Part shown: positions 50,233-60,248 of the stretch, piece after piece
Layout of the letters: the number at the start of each line of letters is the position of its first letter
Position numbering within the stretch: position 1 is the stretch's first letter
Source of the DNA: Collinsella sp. An7
GTDB taxonomy: Bacteria; Actinomycetota; Coriobacteriia; Coriobacteriales; Coriobacteriaceae
Assembly (NCBI RefSeq): GCF_002159335.1
Contig: NZ_NFHP01000004.1
Span: 186,001-250,000 of the forward strand
Length of the DNA: 64,000 nt
Reading direction: 5' to 3'
The notes under the pieces: model-generated
The model's input: only the letters and a program-made list of their open reading frames with translations
What the model was told of the DNA's origin: nothing
The model's database searches: none
Position numbers and translations under genes: made by a program

Positions 50233-51555
50233 TTAGGCAACCGTTACGGCAAGGACGGTGTCCACCGGGTCGGGGAGGACGGGTGAGGGGCCGAGGTCGG
50301 CAAAGGCGATATCGGGGTAGTCGCTGTGGATCCAGCTCGTGGAGAGGGGCACCTCGGTGCCGTCCGAGACGCGGCGGATGCGCGCGATGCGCTCCTTGGG
50401 AAAGCCCATGAGCGGCACGGGGCCAAAGAACCCCTCAAAGAGGTGCACGTAGTAGGTGTCACCCTTGCGGGTGAGGCGCCCGACCTCGGGGCGCTCGGCG
50501 TCGATAGGGCCGTCCGCCGCCGGGCCGCAGCCGTAGATGCTCTCGCCGTTGCGGTCCATCCAGTCGCCGATCGCGGCGAGGATCTCCTCGCTCTGGCGGG
50601 GGAAGCGCCCGCGCGCGTCGGGCCCCACGTTCAGGATGAGGTTGCCGCCCTTAGAGACGCACTCCACGAGTTTGCGGATGATGAGGTCGGCCGGCTTGTA
50701 GTTGGTGTCGGTGGCGACGTAGCCCCAGTTGTCGTTCATGGTGATGCAGGCCTCCCAGGCAAGGGGTCGTCCCTCGGCGTCAAAGAGTCCCGCGGGCGGG
50801 ATGATCCGCTCGGGTGTCACAAAGTCGCCGTGGAAGGGCGTGGGCTCGCAGGCCGCGAGCGACCCCATGCCCTCGCCGCTCACCTCAAGACGGTTGTTGA
50901 GGATGATGCCCGGCTGAAGGGTGCGCACCATGTCGGCAAGCTCGGTGGCGCGCCATTTCTCGCCCGTCATATCGTCGTAGGAGAAGTCGAACCACATGAG
51001 GTCGAGCTTGCCGTAGCGCTCGCAGAGCTCGCGCACCTGCGCGTGCATGTAGTCGAGGTAGCGGCTAAAAATGCGCCCCTCGTTGGAGCCGGCCACCGGG
51101 TCGCGGCGCAGCGGCGCCTGACGGTCGCCGTACTGCGGAAAGTCGGGGTGGTGCCAGTCGATGAGCGAGTAGTAGAGGCCCACGCGGATGCCCTCGGCGC
51201 GGAACGCCTCCAAAAAGTCGGCCACGATGTCGCGCCCATAGGGGGTGTTGGTGCTCTTGAAGTCGGTCGTGTCGGTGTCGTAGAGGCAAAAGCCGTCGTG
51301 GTGCTTGGCGGTGAGGACGGCGTAGCGCATGCCGGCCCGCTTGGCGCTCCGGGCCCAGGCGCGCATGTCGAGGTCCTTGGGGTTGAACTCGTCAAAGTAG
51401 GGGAGGTAGCGCTCCTCGGGCATCTCCTCGGTGCTGCGCAGCCACTCGCCGCGCGCCGGGATGGCGTAGAGGCCAAAGTGGATGAACATGCCAAAGCGGT
51501 CGTGGAGGTACCAGCGCATGCGCTCGTTGTAGCGGTCGCGGTCGAAGCGGTACAT
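50233..51555 (-). CDS. Alpha-L-fucosidase, GH29
   Basis: Cleaves alpha-L-fucose from glycans, typically host mucin or milk oligosaccharides. 440 aa. N-terminal barrel features: RFGMFIHFGLYAIPARGEW, YAVLTAKHHDGFCLYDT, GLYYSLIDWHHPDFP; the nucleophile Asp190 is in LMWFDFSYDD; NDNWGYVATDTNYK and SKGGNLILNVGPDARG complete the barrel, followed by a beta domain. No signal peptide, so it acts inside. ATG 51555 follows AAGGAGAC. A cluster of phased AACGT sites lies upstream. Confidence 0.95.
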   Translation of the reverse strand: MYRFDRDRYNERMRWYLHDRFGMFIHFGLYAIPARGEWLRSTEEMPEERYLPYFDEFNPKDLDMRAWARSAKRAGMRYAVLTAKHHDGFCLYDTDTTDFKSTNTPYGRDIVADFLEAFRAEGIRVGLYYSLIDWHHPDFPQYGDRQAPLRRDPVAGSNEGRIFSRYLDYMHAQVRELCERYGKLDLMWFDFSYDDMTGEKWRATELADMVRTLQPGIILNNRLEVSGEGMGSLAACEPTPFHGDFVTPERIIPPAGLFDAEGRPLAWEACITMNDNWGYVATDTNYKPADLIIRKLVECVSKGGNLILNVGPDARGRFPRQSEEILAAIGDWMDRNGESIYGCGPAADGPIDAERPEVGRLTRKGDTYYVHLFEGFFGPVPLMGFPKERIARIRRVSDGTEVPLSTSWIHSDYPDIAFADLGPSPVLPDPVDTVLAVTVA

Positions 51556-51692
51556 CGTCTGTCTCCTTGGGTCGTGGGACTGGCTTACGCGGGTGTGCCC
51601 GGCGCACGTTCACCGGCTCGATTGCTACCCTTCGCCGAGCCGGGCGGTCGGGCCGGAGCCCATGGTACTATAGCTATCACTATTGTGGTCGG

Positions 51693-51750
51693 CGAACGTC
51701 TGTCGAACGTTTCGAACGTGTACTTAACGTTTGTTAAACGGTTGTAACGT
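51693..51750. promoter_or_regulatory. Six helically phased AACGT half-sites
   Basis: AACGT occurs at 51695, 51706, 51715, 51726 and 51746, with AACGG at 51737. Spacings are 11, 9, 11, 11 and 9 bases, i.e. about one DNA turn each. The cluster lies between the divergent fucosidase and peptide-binding-protein genes and is a strong candidate for cooperative regulator binding on one DNA face. Confidence 0.6.
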
Positions 51751-51853
51751 GCGGGGTGCGCCTGGTGCATGGTCTACCTACGCTCCGTATCATCGACAGC
51801 GACGCCGACGCTGTGCGGTATCAGTCAGCTTCTCGATGAAGGAAGGTCTGGGT

Positions 51854-53533
51854 ATGGCAAACATTTCTAAGAACGTGTCGCGCAGGGGCTTTGTGGCGGC
51901 TGCCGGCGCAACGGTGGCGGGCCTCGGGCTTGCTGGTTGCGCGGGCAACTCCGACTCCACCACCGACACCACGACGGGCTCTGCGGACTCCACCGAGCTC
52001 ATCACCACCGACAAGGACGGTTTTGTCGTCCGTGCCGAGCAAACCGACGGCAAGGCCCCGGCCAACGAGTGCATCATCGCCCTCGAGGGCGCCATCCAGG
52101 ACACCAACCCGATGACCTGCTCCGACGGCAACTCCGTCAACGTGATGTACTACATCTACGACACGCTCGTCTGCTGGGATTCCAACTTCGAGCTCCAGCC
52201 CGCCGCGGCCGACAGCTGGGAGATCTCCGAGGACGCCTGCACCTACACCTTCCACATCCGCGACGGCATCACCTTCGAGGACGGCACCCCCTTTGACGCC
52301 GCCTGCGTGGTGACCAACTACCAGGCCGCCATCGACCCGGCCAACAACTGGCGCCGCCGCCGCATGTTCATCCGCACGCTCGACGACGACACCGAGGAGG
52401 TACGCGTCGACAACGTCTACGCCGTGGACGAGATGACCGTCGCCTTCCACCTCGTCAAGCCCTACTCGCCCTTCATGAACAGCGTCTCGCAGTTCTCGAT
52501 CGTCAACCCCACCGTCGTGGTCCAGGGCAACAACTACGACTACTCCAAGGGCTCCGCGGGCTCCGGTCCGTACCGCCTCGTGGAGTACGCGCAGGGCGAC
52601 CACACCTCCCTCGAGCTGCGTGAGGGCTACTGGGGCGAGGAGCCCGCGATCGAGAAGATCACTTTCCGCGAGGTGCCCGAGGCTGGCTCCCGTATCGCCA
52701 TGCTCCAGACCGGCGAGGCCACCGTTGTCTACCCGACGCCGTCCGACCAGGTCGAGACGATCCGCTCGGCGGGCGACATCAACATGTGCTCCACGCCGTC
52801 TAACATCATGCGCTACGTCACGCTCAACAACGACGTCGAGGCCCTCTCCGACGTCCGCGTGCGCCAGGCCATGAACTACGCCATCGACAAGGACGCCTAC
52901 ATCCGCGTCATGTTCTCCGGCGCCGCCACCGAGGCCACCTCGGTGCTGCCCACCATCGTGCCGGGCTACGCCAAGCAGGAGCCCTACAAGTTCGACCTCG
53001 AGAAGGCCAAGAGCCTCATGGAGGAGGCCGGCTACGCCGACGGTTTTGACATCAACCTCATCGGCGACAACTCCACCCAGGAGACCAAGGGCATGACCTT
53101 CGTCATGCAGCAGCTCGCCCAGATCAACATCAACGTCAACGTCCAGCCCAACGAGCCGGCCACCAACGCCGAGATCACGGCTGAGCCCGAGGACACCACC
53201 ACCGTTCAGATGTGGTACGTCAACTGGTCGCAGTCCGACGCCGACGGCTTCCTGCGCTCGCTGCTCTACAGCACGTCGCTGCCGCCCATCGGCTACAACA
53301 CCGCCTTCTGGAAGAACGCCGACTTTGACGAGCAGGTCGATGCCGGCAACGCGGCTGCCACGGTCGACGAGCAGAACGAGCACTACGCCGAGGCCCAGTC
53401 CATCGCGTGGGAGGCCTGCCCGTGGCTCTTCCTCGCTTCGGACAACTACCTGTACTCCTACAAGTCGTACCTGTCCGACGTGAAGATGATCCCCAACGGC
53501 ATCGATGTCATGCACTCGACGCTCAACGTCTAG
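51854..53533 (+). CDS. Peptide ABC transporter substrate-binding lipoprotein (SBP family 5)
   Basis: A 559-aa family 5 binding protein. Twin-arginine-like signal SRRGFVAAAGATVAGLG with lipobox LAGC (Cys29). Family 5 features: YYIYDTLVCWDSNFELQPAAADSWEISEDACTYTFHIRDG, GTPFDAACVVTNYQAA, GSGPYRLVEYAQGDHTSLEL, ALSDVRVRQAMNYAIDKDAYI and LPTIVPGY. ATG 51854 with AAGGAAGG. It heads an operon with two permeases and two ATPases. Peptide type unknown; the neighbouring peptidase and fucosidase suggest glycopeptides, which is inference. Confidence 0.93.
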   Translation: MANISKNVSRRGFVAAAGATVAGLGLAGCAGNSDSTTDTTTGSADSTELITTDKDGFVVRAEQTDGKAPANECIIALEGAIQDTNPMTCSDGNSVNVMYYIYDTLVCWDSNFELQPAAADSWEISEDACTYTFHIRDGITFEDGTPFDAACVVTNYQAAIDPANNWRRRRMFIRTLDDDTEEVRVDNVYAVDEMTVAFHLVKPYSPFMNSVSQFSIVNPTVVVQGNNYDYSKGSAGSGPYRLVEYAQGDHTSLELREGYWGEEPAIEKITFREVPEAGSRIAMLQTGEATVVYPTPSDQVETIRSAGDINMCSTPSNIMRYVTLNNDVEALSDVRVRQAMNYAIDKDAYIRVMFSGAATEATSVLPTIVPGYAKQEPYKFDLEKAKSLMEEAGYADGFDINLIGDNSTQETKGMTFVMQQLAQININVNVQPNEPATNAEITAEPEDTTTVQMWYVNWSQSDADGFLRSLLYSTSLPPIGYNTAFWKNADFDEQVDAGNAAATVDEQNEHYAEAQSIAWEACPWLFLASDNYLYSYKSYLSDVKMIPNGIDVMHSTLNV

Positions 53534-53576
53534 CGCGCATGGCACGGTCCGTCTAATCCAGCTACGATTCGCTTCC

Positions 53577-53603
53577 GCCAGCTCCCTTACCGGGGGAGCT
53601 GGC
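53577..53603 (+). terminator. Intercistronic hairpin after the binding-protein gene
   Basis: GCCAGCTCCC and GGGAGCTGGC form a perfect 10-bp stem with a seven-base loop, without a T-run. At this place it probably protects or partly ends the binding-protein mRNA, giving more of it than of the permeases. Confidence 0.7.
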
Positions 53604-53634
53604 GGCTGCATGTGTAAAAAAGGGAGGGTGCGCA

Positions 53635-54555
53635 ATGGGCAAATACATCGTCAAGCGCGTGCTGAGCATGATCCCGCTGCTCTTTGTGGTCTCCGTGATC
53701 GTGTTCATGTTCATCCACCTGATTCCGGGCGATCCTGCCCGCCAGATCGCCGGCGTTGACGCCACCATCGGCGAGATCGACAACATCCGCCGCCAGCTCG
53801 GCCTCGACCGTCCGCTCGTGGAGCAGTACGTGACGTGGATCACGGGTATCTTCCATGGCGACTTTGGCATCTCCTACAGCAACAACATGACGGTCGCGGA
53901 GCTGCTCATTCCGCGCTTCCCGATCACGATCTACCTCACGATCTGCTCCATCACCTGGTCGGCGCTCATCGGTATCGCCATCGGCGTGATCGCCTCGATC
54001 AACCGTGGCAAGACGCTCGACCTCGTGGGCATGGTCATCGCCATCGCCGGTATCTCGCTGCCCAACTTCTGGCTCGGCCTGCAGCTCATGCAGATCTTTG
54101 CCGTCGACCTGCGCCTGCTGCCCACGGGCGGCGTCAACACGTGGCAGGGCTACATCCTGCCGTCGGTCTCGATGGGTGCGGGCATCATGGCCATTCTCGC
54201 GCGCGTTACGCGCTCCTCGATGATCGAGAACCTCAACAAGGACTACATCCGCACGGCCCGCGCCAAGGGCCTGCCGGAGCCGCGCGTCATCATGCGCCAC
54301 GCCTTCAAGAACTCCGCCATCGACATCATCACCGTCACCGCGCTCCAGATCGGCGCGCTCATCGCCGGTTCGGTCGTGGTGGAATCGGTCTTCTCCATCC
54401 CGGGGATGGGCCGTCTGCTCGTGGACTCCATCGGATTCCGCGACTACGAGGTGGTTCAGGCGCTCATCCTGTTCTTCTCGGTTGAGTACATGGTGATCAA
54501 CCTGCTCGCCGATGTGCTCTACGGCATCATCAACCCGCGCGTGCGCTACGAATAG
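53635..54555 (+). CDS. Peptide ABC transporter permease (DppB/OppB type)
   Basis: A 306-aa permease with the N-terminal helix IVKRVLSMIPLLFVVSVIVFMFIHLIPGDP typical of DppB, about six helices, and the EAA loop NKDYIRTARAKGLPEPRVIMRHAFKNS (about residues 201-227). ATG 53635 has GGGAGGG upstream. The next permease gene begins nine bases after the stop. Confidence 0.94.
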   Translation: MGKYIVKRVLSMIPLLFVVSVIVFMFIHLIPGDPARQIAGVDATIGEIDNIRRQLGLDRPLVEQYVTWITGIFHGDFGISYSNNMTVAELLIPRFPITIYLTICSITWSALIGIAIGVIASINRGKTLDLVGMVIAIAGISLPNFWLGLQLMQIFAVDLRLLPTGGVNTWQGYILPSVSMGAGIMAILARVTRSSMIENLNKDYIRTARAKGLPEPRVIMRHAFKNSAIDIITVTALQIGALIAGSVVVESVFSIPGMGRLLVDSIGFRDYEVVQALILFFSVEYMVINLLADVLYGIINPRVRYE

Positions 54556-54564
54556 GAGGGGACC

Positions 54565-55455
54565 ATGAGCGAAACCACCACCAGCCAGACCGCTTCTGCG
54601 GAGGCGCTGCCCAAGGCGCAGAACCCTGCAAAGCAGTTCATCAAGAAGTTCACGCAGCGCAAGTCCGCCGTGGCGGGCCTTGCCTTCATCATCTTCATCC
54701 TGATCATCGCCGTGATCGGCCCGAGCATCACGCCCTATAACCCCAACGCCTACGACTACAACGCGCTCCTCGCGGGGCCCTCGCCGCAGCACATCTGGGG
54801 CACGGACGAATTCGGTCGCGACGTCTTTAGCCGCATCCTCGCCGGTGCCCAGCTCTCGCTCGGCACGGCCCTCACCGCGTCGGTGATCGGCACGGCGGCG
54901 GGCGTGGTCCTCGGCCTCATCGCCGGCTTCTTTGGCGGGATCGTTGACTCATTTATCATGCGCGTCTGCGACGTCATGTTCGCCTTCCCGGGTATCCTGC
55001 TCGCCATCGCCATCGTGGCCATCATCGGCCCGGGCATCACCAACGTCATGATCGGTGTGGCGGTCTTTACCGTGCCCTCGTTTGCGCGCATCATCCGCGG
55101 CGCCGTGCTCGAGGTCAAAAGCGAGCTCTACGTCGAGGTTGCCCAGTCCATCGGCTGCAGCCGCCTGCGCACCATGTTCGTGCACGTATTCCCGGGTACG
55201 CTCCAGGCGCTCATCGTCAACTTCTCGATGAACGTCGGCGGCGCGATCCTCTCGGCCTCGAGCCTTTCGTTCCTCGGTTTTGGCGCGAGCGTGACGCAGG
55301 CCGAGTGGGGCGCGATCCTCTCGCAGGGCCGCAACTACCTCGCCACCGCTCCGCACCTCGTGTTCTTCCCGGGTCTGGTGATCTTCCTCACGGTGCTCGC
55401 CTTCAACCTCTTCGGCGACGGCTTGCGCGACACCCTCGACCCCAAGCTCAACTAA
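54565..55455 (+). CDS. Peptide ABC transporter permease (DppC/OppC type)
   Basis: A 296-aa permease. Cytoplasmic N-terminus, then [23 protein letters not shown] and the DppC signature [24 protein letters not shown], with the EAA region [23 protein letters not shown] and the C-terminal [39 protein letters not shown] precedes the ATG. It is 12 bases before the first ATPase gene. Confidence 0.95.
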   Translation: MSETTTSQTASAEALPKAQNPAKQFIKKFTQRKSAVAGLAFIIFILIIAVIGPSITPYNPNAYDYNALLAGPSPQHIWGTDEFGRDVFSRILAGAQLSLGTALTASVIGTAAGVVLGLIAGFFGGIVDSFIMRVCDVMFAFPGILLAIAIVAIIGPGITNVMIGVAVFTVPSFARIIRGAVLEVKSELYVEVAQSIGCSRLRTMFVHVFPGTLQALIVNFSMNVGGAILSASSLSFLGFGASVTQAEWGAILSQGRNYLATAPHLVFFPGLVIFLTVLAFNLFGDGLRDTLDPKLN

Positions 55456-55467
55456 AGGAGGCCCCCT

Positions 55468-56455
55468 GTGTCAGATACCCTGCTCGAGGTCAAGGGCCTC
55501 GCTACTGAGTTTAAGCACGGCAAGAAGAACTGGATCAGCGCCGTGAGCGACGTCTCGTTTGAGGTGCGCCCCGGCGAGATCGTGGGTCTGGTGGGCGAGT
55601 CGGGCTGCGGCAAGTCCGTAACCTCGCTCTCGGTGATGCGCCTGCACCGCAAGGACACCACGCGCATCTCGGGCGACATCATCTTTGAAGGCAAGCACCT
55701 GCTCGAGCTCTCAGACCGCGATATGCAGGCCATCCGCGGCAACGAGATCTCGATGATCTTCCAGGAGCCCATGAGCGCGCTCGACCCCATCATGCGCATC
55801 GGCGACCAGCTCGCCGAGGCCCTCACCCTCCACACGGACCTCTCCAAGAAGGAGGTTCACGAGCGCTCGGTTGAGGTGCTCCGTCAGGTGGGCATCCCCG
55901 AGCCCGAGATGACGCTCAGGAACTATCCGCACGAACTCTCGGGCGGTATGTGCCAGCGCGTGATGATCGCCATGGCCATGAGCTGCGAGCCCAGGCTCCT
56001 CATTGCCGACGAGCCCACCACGGCTCTCGACGTGACCATCCAGGCGCAGATCCTCGCCCTCATGGAGAAGATTCGTCGCGAGAACAACACGGGCATCCTC
56101 CTCATCACCCACGACCTCGGCGTGGTGGCCGAGACCTGCAGCCGCGTGATCGTGATGTACGCGGGTCACGTGGTTGAGGAGGCGCCGGTTGACGAGCTCT
56201 TCAAGCACCCGCAGCACCCCTACACCCAGGGGCTCATCGCCTCGGTACCGCGCCTCGGCGAGCGCCTGCGCCGCCTGCCTTCCATTCCGGGCAGCGTGCC
56301 CGACCTCGCCGCGATGCCGGATGGTTGCCGCTTTGCCCCGCGCTGCCGCTATGCGCAGGAGCGCTGCCGCTGCAACGATCCCGTGCTGCATGAGGTGTCC
56401 CCAGACCATACGTCGGCTTGCCTTCTGAGCGAGCAGGAGCGAGAGGAGGTAGCGC

Positions 56456-56463
<8 letters not shown>
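55468..56463 (+). CDS. Peptide ABC transporter ATP-binding protein (DppD/OppD type)
   Basis: A 331-aa ATPase. Walker A GESGCGKS (about residues 43-50), Q-loop [13 protein letters not shown], signature [15 protein letters not shown], Walker [14 protein letters not shown] and switch His in [10 protein letters not shown]. The C-terminal oligopeptide region has [13 protein letters not shown], the cysteine motif linked to an iron-sulfur cluster in this family. GTG start at 55468 with AAAGGAGG. It overlaps the second ATPase gene by eight bases. Confidence 0.95.
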
Positions 56464-57469
<1,006 letters not shown>

Positions 57470-57488
57470 CCCGCGCATCGAGCGGAAG

Positions 57489-57525
57489 CAGGGCCGGAGG
57501 TCGCATGCCTCCGGCCCTGTTTTTG
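57489..57525 (+). terminator. Terminator of the peptide importer operon
   Basis: CAGGGCCGGAGG and CCTCCGGCCCTG form a perfect 12-bp stem with a seven-base loop and TTTTT after it. Confidence 0.95.
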
Positions 57526-57592
57526 TGGGGAGCGGGCGCGCGTCCCGCGGCGGCGCTCCCTGTGGCGTCATATTCCATGTCCGCCCCACGCA

Positions 57593-57656
57593 TTTGATGC
57601 AAATTGGTCCGTGATAGGACGGAATTCGGTCCCATCATCGGCCTTGTTGCATCAAA
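57593..57656. repeat. Inverted repeat TTTGATGCAA with 44-base spacer
   Basis: TTTGATGCAA (57593-57602) and TTGCATCAAA (57647-57656) are perfect inverted copies; inside is TCCGT..ACGGA. No gene in this 367-base interval (57470-57836) other than the elements listed. Confidence 0.5.
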
Positions 57657-57680
57657 GGTGTAAAGGCATCTGCCCGGGGA

Positions 57681-57754
57681 GGGTCGGTTGGGGACGCGTT
57701 CCTTTTGCCCCATTTTTGAAAACGGCGCAAAAGGGACACGCCCCCAGCCGATCC
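57681..57754. repeat. Degenerate palindrome of the GGTTGGGGACG family
   Basis: Arms 57681-57711 and 57724-57754 pair at 25 of 31 positions; nearly all mismatches are transitions that still allow wobble pairs in RNA. The left arm matches those at 31702 and 47287. Confidence 0.75.
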
Positions 57755-57836
57755 CGTTTGGCAACCCTGTGCAGGTGAGGCGTCTCGCGTGGGAGCCGCG
57801 CGTTTCTGCTATCATGTCAAGTCTGTGCGTCTCTGT

Positions 57837-57920
<84 letters not shown>

Positions 57921-58019
57921 ACGCGCTCAGCGGGGCTTGGCCCCGCAGCCCTGTGGGGCGACATGGCAACAAGGGGTACCCAGCACCCAACCGAGCTGGG
58001 CCACGCAAGAGGAGGAACG

Positions 58020-59309
58020 TTGAACATCACGCAATCCGAGGTGCAGGACGGCAAGCTCACCGCCACGGTGACCATCCCCGCGGCCGACGTGGACGCCGCC
58101 ATCAAGAAGGCGTACAAGGACGCGGCCCACAAGTACCGCTTCCAGGGGTTCCGCCCCGGTCACGCCCCGCGCCCCGTCATCGATAGCGCGCTCGGCAAGG
58201 AGGCCACGCTCGCGCAGGCCACCAACGACATCCTCGGCTCCACCGAGCCGGCCGTCATCAACGAGCTCGACATCGTGCCCGTCAAGGACGCCGACTACGA
58301 GGGCATCGAGCTCGTCAAGGACCACGAGGACTACACCTACCAGGTGGTCTTCCCGCTGCGTCCCACCCCGGCGCTCAGCTCCTACGACCCCGTCGAGATC
58401 GAGATGCCGCCCGAGGAGGTCACCGAGTCCGAGATCGACGCGCAGATCGACCTACTCCTCGGCTACCACGCGACCTTTGAGGACGTCGAGGACCGCGGTG
58501 TCGAGGACTCCGACTTTGTGACCGTCAACGTCAAGAACATCAAGAACGCCGAGGCGCTCGCCGGCGAGTCCCGCATGATCGCCATGGGTTCCGGCAACCT
58601 GCCCAAGGCCTTTGACGAGGGCCTTATGGGCATGAAGATCGGCGAGACCAAAGAGATCAGCTGGACCCCCGAGGTCGAGGGTGCCGAGGAGGCGGCTGTG
58701 GAGGTCACCGTCAACGGCATCAAGGCCCGCAAGCTCCCCGAGCTCACCGACGAGTTTGCCAAGACCGGCTTTAGCTTTGACGACATCGCCGCCATGCGCG
58801 ACGCCGTCAAGGAGGAGCTCGCCGCTGACAAGACCTCGCGCTTCCCGCAGCTCAAGGAGAACCGCGCCGTGGCCAAGCTCGCCGAGCGCCTTGAGCTCGA
58901 CGAGATGGACGCCGACTACGAGCAGTCCGTCTTCCAGGAGCTCGGCCAGAACTTCCTCCAGAGCCTGGCCGCCCGCGGCATGAGCCTCGACGCCTGGCTG
59001 CAGGCCAACGGCCTCTCGAGTGAGCAGTTCATCGCCGACCTGCATCATCAGGCCGACGACGTGGCCCGCGAGTCCCTCGCCCTCGATGCGCTCGCCCGCG
59101 AGCTCAAGGTTGAGGTGACCGAGGAGGACGTGGACAAGGAGTTCCAGAGCGCCGGCGTTGAGGATCCCGACTCTGTCCGTGAGCGCTTTGTTGCCGAGGG
59201 CCGCATGCCCGCCGTCCGCGATTCCATCCGTCGCTCCAAGGCCGTCGACTGGCTCGTGGAGAACGCCAAGGTCACCGAGATCGACGAGACCGCCAAGACC
59301 GAGGCGTAA
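58020..59309 (+). CDS. tig: Trigger factor, ribosome-associated chaperone
   Basis: Binds nascent chains at the ribosome exit and has peptidyl-prolyl isomerase activity. 429 aa in the standard order: ribosome-binding domain with the YRFQGFRPGHAPRPVI loop (about residues 38-53, family GFRKGKxP), the FKBP-like domain (about 150-240: DFVTVNVKNIKN, KAFDEGLMGMKIGETKEI) and the helical C-terminal chaperone domain. The start is TTG at 58020, seven bases after AGGAGGA; no ATG suits the start, and open frame further upstream runs through tRNA-Leu and is not coding. clpP and clpX follow, the usual order. Confidence 0.96.
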   Translation: MNITQSEVQDGKLTATVTIPAADVDAAIKKAYKDAAHKYRFQGFRPGHAPRPVIDSALGKEATLAQATNDILGSTEPAVINELDIVPVKDADYEGIELVKDHEDYTYQVVFPLRPTPALSSYDPVEIEMPPEEVTESEIDAQIDLLLGYHATFEDVEDRGVEDSDFVTVNVKNIKNAEALAGESRMIAMGSGNLPKAFDEGLMGMKIGETKEISWTPEVEGAEEAAVEVTVNGIKARKLPELTDEFAKTGFSFDDIAAMRDAVKEELAADKTSRFPQLKENRAVAKLAERLELDEMDADYEQSVFQELGQNFLQSLAARGMSLDAWLQANGLSSEQFIADLHHQADDVARESLALDALARELKVEVTEEDVDKEFQSAGVEDPDSVRERFVAEGRMPAVRDSIRRSKAVDWLVENAKVTEIDETAKTEA

Positions 59310-59362
59310 GAGCCCCTGGGGCGCACCTCCCGCTCGCGACGTATGCTGTCTGCGCGGTGGGG

Positions 59363-59424
59363 TATGATAAGACGACGCACAATGCACGGTGCCCGGCTCC
59401 GCAGTGGCGGGTCGGGCACCGTGC
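59363..59424 (+). promoter_or_regulatory. Candidate clpP promoter and leader hairpin
   Basis: TATGAT at 59363-59368 could be a -10. Shortly after, GCACGGTGCCCG (59384-59395) and CGGGCACCGTGC (59413-59424) form a perfect 12-bp stem near the likely transcript 5' end (or a tig terminator; no T-run, AAAAGG follows). The 315-base interval to clpP has no other feature seen. Confidence 0.5.
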
Positions 59425-59624
59425 TCACAAAAGGGGAAGCACGGATCACAGGCTTTCGTGTTCCGGACCAGCGTGGCGAGGCGGATCGGGGCACAGGCGA
59501 GGAAGGCGCAGCGGCGCTGTTCCGACGTAGCTTGAGGCCAGAGGCGCCCGCCGCGGCGGACGGGGTACGGAATACTGTGACCGTTGCTTCTCCAAGGTAC
59601 TCCGGGAAGGGAAAGGAAGACCGC

Positions 59625-60248
59625 ATGATCTCGCACATCGATAACGCGCTCGTGCCCTATGTCATCGAGCAGACGCCGCGAGGCGAGCGCAGCTACGACA
59701 TCTACTCCCGTCTTTTGAACGACCGCATCGTCTTTCTAGGCGAGGAGATCAACTCCGTTACGGCCAACCTCGTGATCGCCCAGCTCCTGCACCTCGAGAG
59801 CCAGGACAGCGAGAAGGACATCTCGCTCTACATCAACTCGCCCGGCGGCGAGGTGTACTCGGGTCTGGCGATCCTCGACACCATGAACTTCATCAAGCCC
59901 GACGTCTCGACCATCTGCGTGGGCATGGCCGCCTCGATGGCGGCGGTGCTGCTCGCCAACGGTGCCAAGGGCAAGCGCTTCTGTCTGCCCAACTCGATGG
60001 TGATGATTCACCAGCCGAGCGGTGGCGCCCAGGGCCAGCAGACCGAGATCGAGATCGTGGCCCAGGAGATCAAGGAGAACCGTCGCAACCTCAACCAGAT
60101 CCTGGCCGATGCCACCGGTCAGCCGTTTGAGAAGGTCGAGGCCGACACCGAGCGCGACCACTACATGCGCGCCACCGACGCTCTGGCCTACGGTCTGGTG
60201 GACCGCATCATCTCGTCCCGTACCGACGCTGCGAAAGGCGACGCATAA
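59625..60248 (+). CDS. clpP: ATP-dependent Clp protease proteolytic subunit
   Basis: Serine protease of the ClpXP/ClpCP machines. 207 aa, with [37 protein letters not shown], catalytic Ser104 in [10 protein letters not shown] and His129 in [12 protein letters not shown], and the acidic Asp in the ERDHYMRA region (family D). ATG at 59625 follows AAGGAAG. Its stop overlaps the clpX start by one base (TAATG). Confidence 0.97.
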   Translation: MISHIDNALVPYVIEQTPRGERSYDIYSRLLNDRIVFLGEEINSVTANLVIAQLLHLESQDSEKDISLYINSPGGEVYSGLAILDTMNFIKPDVSTICVGMAASMAAVLLANGAKGKRFCLPNSMVMIHQPSGGAQGQQTEIEIVAQEIKENRRNLNQILADATGQPFEKVEADTERDHYMRATDALAYGLVDRIISSRTDAAKGDA

